Positions 57,961 through 64,000 of a DNA stretch of 64,000 bases are shown here, in pieces. The DNA is taken from the NCBI RefSeq assembly GCF_001754075.1, contig NZ_MIEH01000025.1:1-64000 (forward strand), in the 5' to 3' direction. The DNA comes from Merdimonas faecis. Its GTDB lineage: Bacteria; Bacillota; Clostridia; Lachnospirales; Lachnospiraceae. The notes under the pieces were generated by a model. It searched no databases. It saw nothing but the letters and a program-made list of their open reading frames with translations, and was not told where the DNA came from. The position numbers and the translations under genes are program-made. How positions within the stretch are numbered: the stretch's first letter is position 1; each line of letters starts with the position of its first letter.

Positions 57961-59289
57961 ATGAAGAGGGAAGAGTATTTACAGAAAATAGGAGAGCAGA
58001 TCCGTTTTGAGAAAGCACGGGAAGGGGTGAAGGCGGAACTGGAATGGCACATAGAAGACCAGAAGGAAGAATTTCTGTGTGCAGGGATGACGGAAGCGGA
58101 GGCTGAAGAAGCCGCGGTGCGGGAGATGGGAGATCCTGTTGCGGTGGGAACAGAGCTGGACCGGATACACCGGCCCAGGATGGCCTGGAACTGCATCATC
58201 CTGATCGGAGTGCTGTATCTTGCAGGCCTTCTTCTGCAAAGACTCCTGGGAGCACAGACAGAGAGCAGCTTTTACGGGGGAGGGGTTCTTACGTATGCCG
58301 CAAAACTTTTATTTGGTTTTGGAGTGATGCTTCTGATATGTTATGTGGATTACAGCCGTATTGCCAGATGGATCCGCCAGATATGGGCGGCCTTGTTTCT
58401 GGTTTTGACCCTGGGGGCCTGCGTGTTTGGAACACCGGTGAACGGCGCAAATTTCTGGATCTACGGAGCCTTGAACGTGAAGCTTCTGGTATTTTTGTTT
58501 GTTCCTTTATATGGAGGACTGATCTTCTGGTACCGGGGAAGAGGAAGGAGAGGGCTTTTCTGCGTTCTTTTGTGGGGCCTGCTGCCAGCGGCAGTCTGCA
58601 TACTGATCAGAAGTTTTGCGACAGCAGTGCTGCTTGCGGTGCTTATGCTGGTCCTTTTGTCTCTGGCGGTATACCGTGGATGGTTTGAGAGAAAAGGGAG
58701 AAAGCTGCTGCTGATGAGCTGGGGAGCGTTCCTGGTACTCATCGCCTCGTTTTTCCTTGTCTGCTGGAACATGGGCGGATACCGGGCGGAGCGTATTCGG
58801 GCAATCCTGCATCCGTATTCTACAGAGGCAGGGGAGAGGCTTGAGATCCTAAGAGAGATCGCACTTTCCAGCCAGTTTGCCGGCAGCAGTCCGTGGGCCG
58901 GGAGAGTGCCGGACTATGGAGACGGGTATTCCTTTATGTTTAGTCATATCACCGCCAGATACGGGATCCTTGCTGTACTTTTGCTGGCAGGCACGATACT
59001 GGGATTATTCCTTTATTTCCTGCGAAATGTGCTGCGGCAGAGAAACCAGCTGGGAATGATCATGGGAAGCGGCTGTGTATTGGTGCTGATGGCGCAGACG
59101 ATATTGTATATCCTGACCAATGGAGGGCTGATCCTTCATGGATATAATTACTGTCCCTTCCTGACTTACGGGGGAACAGGGGTGATGGTGACCAATATCC
59201 TTCTGGGGATCCTGCTTAGTATCTACAGATATGAAAACATCCCGCTGGTGATGGCGGTGCAGCCAGCACCATTCGGAAAAGCGCACTGA
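57961..59289 (+). CDS. HAAS-domain / FtsW-RodA-SpoVE-like membrane protein
   Basis: A 442-residue fusion. Residues 1-80 form a soluble helical HAAS (permease prefix / DUF1700-like) domain (EYLQKIGEQIRFEKAREGVKAELEWHIEDQKEEF, then MTEAEAEEAAVREMGDPVAVG). The rest holds about ten membrane helices whose second half carries features of the SEDS family (FtsW/RodA/SpoVE): FMFSHITARYGILAVLLLAG and the closing LTNGGLILHGYNYCPFLTYGGTGVMVTNILLGILLS, near the PFLSYGGSS motif of FtsW. It may be a lipid II polymerase-like enzyme or only a SEDS-like protein; the catalytic Asp and partner PBP are not evident. PadR control through the paired regulator is likely. AAGGGGGGGAG precedes the ATG. Confidence 0.78.
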   Translation: MKREEYLQKIGEQIRFEKAREGVKAELEWHIEDQKEEFLCAGMTEAEAEEAAVREMGDPVAVGTELDRIHRPRMAWNCIILIGVLYLAGLLLQRLLGAQTESSFYGGGVLTYAAKLLFGFGVMLLICYVDYSRIARWIRQIWAALFLVLTLGACVFGTPVNGANFWIYGALNVKLLVFLFVPLYGGLIFWYRGRGRRGLFCVLLWGLLPAAVCILIRSFATAVLLAVLMLVLLSLAVYRGWFERKGRKLLLMSWGAFLVLIASFFLVCWNMGGYRAERIRAILHPYSTEAGERLEILREIALSSQFAGSSPWAGRVPDYGDGYSFMFSHITARYGILAVLLLAGTILGLFLYFLRNVLRQRNQLGMIMGSGCVLVLMAQTILYILTNGGLILHGYNYCPFLTYGGTGVMVTNILLGILLSIYRYENIPLVMAVQPAPFGKAH

Positions 59290-59312
59290 TAAATAAAAAA
59301 GGAAAATCTAAG

Positions 59313-59362
59313 AAAGAACTTGCATAATATACGATACAGATGTATAATTATGCAAGTTCTTT
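59313..59362 (+). promoter_or_regulatory. argC operon promoter, paired ARG boxes and hairpin terminator in one
   Basis: TTGCAT (59320-59325), 17-bp spacer, perfect TATAAT (59343-59348), with ARG-like boxes over both. The same bases form a perfect 16-bp inverted repeat (59313-59328 with 59347-59362, 18-nt loop) ending in a T-run, which as RNA would terminate the upstream HAAS-FtsW transcript. A second possible promoter, TTGAAT-16-TATAAT (59375-59402), lies closer to argC. Confidence 0.72.
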
Positions 59363-59438
59363 TTAAATTTGTATTTGAATATCACGGATATTCAGATATA
59401 ATAGGATAGAAAATATGAATTCAAAGGATGGAGATATT

Positions 59439-60479
59439 ATGATAAAGGCAGGAATCATCGGGGCAACGGGATATGCAGGAGGAGAACTGGTGCGGATCCT
59501 TTCCGGACACCCGGATGTGGAGATTGTATGGTACGGCTCCAGAAGCTATATAGACCAGAAATATGCGGATGTGTACCGCAATATGTTCCGGATCGTGGAT
59601 GCCGCGTGCATGGATGATAATATGGAAGAACTGGCAGAGGAGGCGGATGTGATCTTCACGGCCACGCCCCAGGGATTCTGTGCATCAGTGATCAGTGAGG
59701 AGATCCTTTCCAAGACAAAGATCGTGGATCTGAGTGCGGATTTCCGGATCAAGGATGTGAAGACTTATGAAAAATGGTATGGCATCGAGCATAAAAGTCC
59801 GCAGTTTATCGAAGAAGCGGTATACGGACTCTGCGAGGTGAACCGGGAGGACGTAAAATCCGCAAGACTGGTGGCAAATCCGGGATGCTATACGACCTGT
59901 TCGATCCTGACGGCCTATCCGCTTTCCAAGGAAGGGCTGATCGATATGAATACGCTGATCGTAGACGCCAAGTCTGGCACGTCCGGAGCAGGAAGAGGCG
60001 CCAAGGTGCCAAACCTTTTCTGCGAGGTCAATGAAAATATGAAGGCCTATGGCGTGACCACCCACCGTCATACACCGGAAATTGAAGAACAGCTTTCCTA
60101 TGCATCCGGGGAACCGGTGATGATCAATTTCACGCCTCACCTGGTGCCTATGAACCGCGGGATCCTGGCAACAGAATATGCATCCTTAAAGGAGAAGGTG
60201 ACGGCAGAAGAAGTGATGGCCATCTATCAGAAATATTATGGAAACGAATATTTTATCCGCCTTTTAGGAGCGGGGGCCTGCCCGGAGACCAAATGGGTAG
60301 AGGGAAGCAACTTTGTAGACATCGGTTTCCAGATTGATGAGAGGACGAACCGGATCGTCATGATGGGAGCCATTGATAACCTGGTAAAAGGCGCGGCCGG
60401 ACAGGCGGTGCAGAACATGAACCTGATGTTTGGACTGCCGGAGCAGGAGGGATTAAAGCTGGTTCCGCTGTTTCCATAA
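59439..60479 (+). CDS. argC: N-acetyl-gamma-glutamyl-phosphate reductase
   Basis: Third step of arginine synthesis: reduces N-acetylglutamyl 5-phosphate to the semialdehyde with NADPH. 346 residues; NADP motif GIIGATGYAGGELVRIL at the start, active-site Cys in ANPGCYTT near 148, and HRHTPEIEEQL near 208. The frame opens at 59415; GGAG 5 nt before the ATG at 59439 fixes the start. First gene of the argC-GNAT-argJ-argB-argD run. Confidence 0.96.
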   Translation: MIKAGIIGATGYAGGELVRILSGHPDVEIVWYGSRSYIDQKYADVYRNMFRIVDAACMDDNMEELAEEADVIFTATPQGFCASVISEEILSKTKIVDLSADFRIKDVKTYEKWYGIEHKSPQFIEEAVYGLCEVNREDVKSARLVANPGCYTTCSILTAYPLSKEGLIDMNTLIVDAKSGTSGAGRGAKVPNLFCEVNENMKAYGVTTHRHTPEIEEQLSYASGEPVMINFTPHLVPMNRGILATEYASLKEKVTAEEVMAIYQKYYGNEYFIRLLGAGACPETKWVEGSNFVDIGFQIDERTNRIVMMGAIDNLVKGAAGQAVQNMNLMFGLPEQEGLKLVPLFP

Positions 60480-60533
60480 TTCATGCGGAAGAAAACAGGA
60501 TGTTACATTAGAATCCGGGATAAGGAGATACAT

Positions 60534-60977
60534 ATGTTAAGAGTAATGACGATAGATGATTATGATCAGGTATACGCACTCTGGAAGACCATCAAAGGCT
60601 TTGGGATCCGGAGTGTAGACGATTCCCGGGAGGGGATCCGAAGGTTCCTTAAGCGCAATCCTTCTACCAGCGTGGTGGCAGAAGAAGATGGAAAGATCGT
60701 GGGAGCCATCCTCTGTGGTCACGACGGGAGGCGGGGCTGTCTTTACCATGTGTGCGTAGACCCGGCTTACCGGATGCGGGGGATCGGGAAATCCATGGTG
60801 GTGTTTGCCATGGAGGCCTTAAAAAAAGAAGAAATCAATAAAGTGTCTCTGATCGCATTTACGAAAAATGATATCGGGAATGCCTTTTGGAAAGAAATCG
60901 GCTGGACAAAGAGACAGGATCTGAACTATTATGATTTTACATTGAATGAAGAAAATATCACTGCATTTATACAGTAA
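60534..60977 (+). CDS. GNAT-family N-acetyltransferase inside the arg operon
   Basis: Acetyl-CoA-dependent acetyltransferase of 147 residues. The GNAT core is complete: LYHVCVDPAYRMRGIGKSMV (motif A with the R/Q-x-x-G-x-G/A loop), then a C-terminal NDIGNAFWKEIGW. The position between argC and argJ suggests a role in arginine metabolism, for example extra N-acetylglutamate synthase activity or protein acetylation; neither can be shown. The frame opens at 60483; AAGGAG 7 nt before the ATG at 60534 fixes the start. argJ starts 15 bp after its stop. Confidence 0.85.
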   Translation: MLRVMTIDDYDQVYALWKTIKGFGIRSVDDSREGIRRFLKRNPSTSVVAEEDGKIVGAILCGHDGRRGCLYHVCVDPAYRMRGIGKSMVVFAMEALKKEEINKVSLIAFTKNDIGNAFWKEIGWTKRQDLNYYDFTLNEENITAFIQ

Positions 60978-60992
60978 AAGGAGGAGTTACTT

Positions 60993-62216
60993 ATGGAGAT
61001 TATTACAGGAGGAGTAACCGCGGCGACAGGCTTTGAGGCTGCAAGCACCGCGGCAGGGATTAAATATCAGGACAGGACAGATATGGCGCTTGTATACAGC
61101 CAGGCGCCCTGTGTGGCAGCGGGAACATTTACCACCAATGTCGTAAAGGCGGCGCCGGTGAAGTGGGACCGGCAGGTGATCGAAAGCGGTGTCCCGGTGC
61201 AGGCAGTGATCGTAAACTCCGGGATTGCCAATGCGTGTACCGGAGAGGAGGGCTTCGGATACTGCAAGGAGACGGCCGAGGCGGCGGCAGAAGCACTGAA
61301 TATCCGTGCAGAAGGTGTAACCATTGGTTCCACCGGCGTCATCGGGATGCAGCTTCCTATCGAGAAGGTAAAAGCAGGGATTCGGGTACTGGCTGAGAAG
61401 AAAAACAGTTCCCTGGATAATGGCACGGATGCAGCCAGAGCCATCATGACCACGGACACCTGTGAAAAAGAGCTGGCAGCGATCATTAAAGTAGGAGAAA
61501 AAACAGTGACCATCGGAGGCATGGCAAAGGGCTCCGGCATGATCCATCCAAATATGTGCACCATGCTGGCGTTTATCACCACCGATGCGGTAATAGGAAA
61601 AGATACGCTTCAGAAGGCATTGAGCGAGGATGTAAGGGATACCTACAATATGATCTCTGTAGACGGAGATACTTCCACCAATGACACCGTGCTTCTTCTG
61701 GCCAATGGAATGGCGGAAAACGAAGAGATCCAATATGGCACGCCGGAGTATGAAGAATTTGTAAAAGCCCTCCACGTGGTCAATGAGTATCTGGCAAAGA
61801 AGATTGCCGGAGACGGAGAGGGGGCGACTGCGCTGTTTGAGGTAAAGGCAGTGGGATGTGAGAGTGTGGAGCAGGCGAAGACCCTGGCAAAGGCAATCGT
61901 ATGTTCCAACCTGACAAAGACGGCCATTGCCGGACACGATGCCAACTGGGGACGGATCCTGTGTGCTATGGGCTATTCCGGGGCACAGTTTGATCCGGAA
62001 AAGGTAGACCTTTTCTTTGAAAGCGAGGCAGGGAAGATCAAGATCATTGAAAACGGTACGGCTGTAGCTTACAGTGAAGAGGAGGCGACAAAAATCCTGT
62101 CTCAAAAAGAAGTGACGGCTATCGCAGATGTAAAAATGGGAGAGTTCACTGCTACGGCCTGGGGATGTGATCTTACTCATGGATACATTGATATCAATGC
62201 GGATTACAGAAGCTAA
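60993..62216 (+). CDS. argJ: Glutamate N-acetyltransferase / amino-acid N-acetyltransferase
   Basis: Bifunctional enzyme that recycles the acetyl group from N-acetylornithine to glutamate and can make N-acetylglutamate from acetyl-CoA. 407 residues. The precursor cuts itself before the nucleophile Thr; here the site is [16 protein letters not shown], with Cys-Thr in place of the usual Ala-Thr, Thr near residue 190. Other features: [14 protein letters not shown] at the start and GHDANWGRI near 312. ArgJ makes the recycling pathway cyclic, so no separate argE or argA is needed. AGGAGG is 8-9 nt before the ATG. Confidence 0.96.
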   Translation: MEIITGGVTAATGFEAASTAAGIKYQDRTDMALVYSQAPCVAAGTFTTNVVKAAPVKWDRQVIESGVPVQAVIVNSGIANACTGEEGFGYCKETAEAAAEALNIRAEGVTIGSTGVIGMQLPIEKVKAGIRVLAEKKNSSLDNGTDAARAIMTTDTCEKELAAIIKVGEKTVTIGGMAKGSGMIHPNMCTMLAFITTDAVIGKDTLQKALSEDVRDTYNMISVDGDTSTNDTVLLLANGMAENEEIQYGTPEYEEFVKALHVVNEYLAKKIAGDGEGATALFEVKAVGCESVEQAKTLAKAIVCSNLTKTAIAGHDANWGRILCAMGYSGAQFDPEKVDLFFESEAGKIKIIENGTAVAYSEEEATKILSQKEVTAIADVKMGEFTATAWGCDLTHGYIDINADYRS

Positions 62217-62263
62217 CAAACAGACTTAAGCAAACAGACACGTCAGGAAGGAAGCGGATAATT

Positions 62264-63163
62264 ATGAATAAGAGCATGCAGAAATATCTGGATAAGGCGG
62301 AGGTGCTGATCGAGGCGCTGCCCTATATCCAGCGGTTTAACCGGAAGATCATTGTAGTAAAATACGGCGGCAGCGCCATGGTGGATGAGACCTTAAAGGA
62401 GCGGGTCATCCAGGATGTGACGCTTTTAAAGCTGGTAGGATTTAAACCGATCATCGTTCACGGAGGCGGCAAAGAGATCAGCAAATGGGTAGGCAAGGTC
62501 GGTATGGAGCCGGAGTTTGTAAATGGACTGCGTGTGACCGACGAAGCGACCATGGAACTGGCGGAGATGGTGCTTGGAAAAGTGAACAAAAGTCTGGTGC
62601 AGCTGGTGGAGAGCCTGGGAGTGCGTGCCATCGGCATCAGCGGAAAAGACGGGAAGCTTCTGACGGTGGAGAAAAAATATGCAGACGGTGAGGACATCGG
62701 GTTTGTGGGAGATATCAAGAAGGTCAACGGCGACATTTTGTATGATCTTCTGGAAAAGGATTTCCTTCCCATCGTATGTCCGGTGGGGCTGGATGATGAA
62801 TACCAGACCTACAACATCAATGCGGATGATGCGGCCTGTGCGATCGCAAGGGCCATGAAGGCAGAAAAGCTGGCTTTCCTGACGGATATTGAAGGGGTCT
62901 ATAAGGATCCGGATGATCCGGAAACCCTGATCTCAGAGCTTCGGGTATCCGAGGCGGAGGAACTGATGGAGCAGGGATATATTGGAGGCGGAATGTTGCC
63001 GAAGCTTCAGAACTGCATTGATGCGATCGAGAACGGGGTATCCCGGGTGCATATCCTGGACGGACGGATCCCGCATTGCCTGCTGCTTGAGATCTTTACG
63101 AACAAAGGAATCGGCACGGCAATTCTGAACGATGAAGAGGAACGGTTTTACAGCGGAGAATAA
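62264..63163 (+). CDS. argB: Acetylglutamate kinase
   Basis: Second step of arginine synthesis, phosphorylating N-acetylglutamate; often the point of feedback inhibition. 299 residues. The kinase motifs [12 protein letters not shown] near 30, [11 protein letters not shown] near 67, [15 protein letters not shown] near 190 and [11 protein letters not shown] are present. The first about 20 residues ([21 protein letters not shown]) form the N-terminal helix seen in the arginine-sensitive hexameric enzymes, so feedback inhibition is likely. It lies 47 bp after argJ and 18 bp before argD. Confidence 0.96.
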   Translation: MNKSMQKYLDKAEVLIEALPYIQRFNRKIIVVKYGGSAMVDETLKERVIQDVTLLKLVGFKPIIVHGGGKEISKWVGKVGMEPEFVNGLRVTDEATMELAEMVLGKVNKSLVQLVESLGVRAIGISGKDGKLLTVEKKYADGEDIGFVGDIKKVNGDILYDLLEKDFLPIVCPVGLDDEYQTYNINADDAACAIARAMKAEKLAFLTDIEGVYKDPDDPETLISELRVSEAEELMEQGYIGGGMLPKLQNCIDAIENGVSRVHILDGRIPHCLLLEIFTNKGIGTAILNDEEERFYSGE

Positions 63164-63181
63164 GAAAACGGAGATGATACT

Positions 63182-64000
63182 ATGATGAATCCATATATGC
63201 AGGAAACGGAAAAAGCACTGGTACATACTTATAACCGGTTCCCGGTGATTTTTGAAAAGGGAGAGGGCGTCTACCTTTACGATACCGAGGGAAAGAAATA
63301 TCTGGATTTTGCGGCCGGGATAGCAGTCTGCGGCCTGGGGTACGGCAATCCGGAACTGACGGCAGCTGTTAAAGAACAGACAGAACTTCTCTGGCATACT
63401 TCCAACCTGTTTTATAATGCTTCCTGCGGGACCGCGGCAGAGGCCCTTAAGAAGGCTTCCGGTATGGACCGGGTATTCTTTACCAACAGCGGGACGGAGG
63501 CCAATGAAGGAATGTTGAAAGCGGCAAGGAAATATGCCTGGAAGAAGAAAACCGGAAGGTACGAGTTTATCGCCATGGAAGGTTCTTTCCACGGACGGAG
63601 CATGGGAGCTTTGTCGGTGACGGAGCATGAGGCTTACCGCACGCCTTTTGAACCGCTGATCCCGGGAGTGAAATTTGCAAAATTCAATGATCTGGACAGC
63701 GTAAAAGCACTGATTTCTGATAATACCTGTGCGATCATCCTGGAGCCGATCCAGGGAGAGGGCGGGATCAATATGGCGGATCCGGAGTTTTTAAAAGGAA
63801 TCCGAAAACTCTGTGACGAGGAAGGAATCCTGCTTCTCTTTGATGAGATCCAGTGCGGCATGGGACGTACCGGCCAGATGTTTGCATGGCAGTATTATGG
63901 CGTAAAGCCGGATATGATGTCCATGGCCAAAGCTATCGGAAGCGGCGTGCCGGTGGGGGCCTTTGCCATGACAGAGGATGTGGCAAAAGATTCTCTGGAG
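63182..64000 (+). CDS. argD: Acetylornithine aminotransferase (partial, runs off the window)
   Basis: Fourth step of arginine synthesis: converts N-acetylglutamate semialdehyde to N-acetylornithine with glutamate and PLP. The first 273 codons are seen. Class III aminotransferase features: GVYLYDTEGKKYLDFAAGIAV near 30, HTSNLFYN, FTNSGTEANEGMLKAARK (PLP phosphate site), GSFHGRSMGAL, and the DEIQCGMGRTG motif near 220 with the PLP Asp. The PLP lysine (in MAKAIGSG, near 250) is present. Start: two tandem ATGs at 63182 and 63185, with GGAG about 7-8 nt upstream. The rest, about 120-130 residues, lies beyond the window. Confidence 0.93.
   Translation, partial: MMNPYMQETEKALVHTYNRFPVIFEKGEGVYLYDTEGKKYLDFAAGIAVCGLGYGNPELTAAVKEQTELLWHTSNLFYNASCGTAAEALKKASGMDRVFFTNSGTEANEGMLKAARKYAWKKKTGRYEFIAMEGSFHGRSMGALSVTEHEAYRTPFEPLIPGVKFAKFNDLDSVKALISDNTCAIILEPIQGEGGINMADPEFLKGIRKLCDEEGILLLFDEIQCGMGRTGQMFAWQYYGVKPDMMSMAKAIGSGVPVGAFAMTEDVAKDSLE

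Noticed and set aside
60987-62219. A 410-codon open frame on the minus strand exactly opposite argJ
   Set aside because: argJ is complete with all motifs and a good ribosome site. The antisense product is rich in Cys/His/Arg without a recognisable fold, and the length follows from codon bias of the real gene.
1-64000. CRISPR arrays, prophage or insertion sequence genes
   Set aside because: No regularly spaced direct repeats, no cas, integrase or transposase motifs were found in the window. The GGGGAC palindromes are short and have no coding content.

Overview
The window looks like a chromosomal segment of a spore-forming, anaerobic, mid-GC Clostridia of the Lachnospiraceae type (the Blautia / Dorea / Ruminococcus gut group). 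The reasons are AGGAGG ribosome sites before nearly every gene, small CotF-like coat proteins, a FeoB-associated Cys-rich protein, an ECF-type pantothenate transporter, rhamnose use, PadR/HAAS and YtrA-type GntR modules, and intergenic GGGGAC palindromes. The genus is an inference. I see no phage, plasmid, transposase, rRNA or CRISPR array. The one RNA gene found is a tRNA-Trp.

Layout. 0-2.3 kb: rhamnulokinase and an HD hydrolase. 2.3-6 kb: an aminotransferase, then coaBC divergent from panT (pantothenate uptake and CoA synthesis). 6-15.4 kb: a class V aminotransferase divergent from a LysR regulator, followed by an operon of pxpB, pxpC, biotin carboxyl carrier, biotin carboxylase, D-2-hydroxyacid dehydrogenase, pxpA and a dicarboxylate/amino-acid symporter. 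This reads as a biotin-linked version of 5-oxoproline breakdown. 15.5-24.6 kb: an MBL hydrolase, a MATE pump divergent from a PocR/AraC regulator, a broken ECF sigma gene, and a two-component system with an FtsX-type ABC transporter. 24.9-34.5 kb: tRNA-Trp, a HAD phosphatase, a PHP-UvrD fusion helicase, an orphan glgB, TetR with a second MATE pump, and a polysaccharide deacetylase with cell-wall-binding repeats.

34.7-41.1 kb is a metal island: a DtxR/MntR-like regulator, feoA, feoB, a FeoB-associated/HMA fusion, an unusual Fur-family regulator, a DUF6110-like small protein and a P1B-type ATPase with an altered transmembrane metal motif. 41.1-47.2 kb: a GntR-ABC module, a small prepilin peptidase, a YwaF-like membrane protein, a DMT exporter and dtd. 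46.7-51.8 kb: MarR plus a heterodimeric ABC exporter and an HD hydrolase. 51.8-56.1 kb: two coat-like proteins, a glutamine-amidotransferase-type hydrolase, a membrane dipeptidase and a DUF5107/TPR protein.

56.2-64 kb: arginine synthesis, with argG on the minus strand and argC-GNAT-argJ-argB-argD on the plus strand (argD runs off the end). They are separated by a PadR regulator and an unusual HAAS-FtsW/RodA fusion. The argG and argC promoters share the same paired ARG-box design.

The most interesting non-gene signal is a set of long perfect palindromes built on GGGGACG, at 2.28, 38.5, 41.1 and 46.45 kb. In one subfamily the ends of the palindrome supply the last Leu codon and the stop codon of three different genes. 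Start codons were moved from the longest reading frame to the one with the best ribosome site wherever this was clear. No database search was run: family names rest on recognised motifs.
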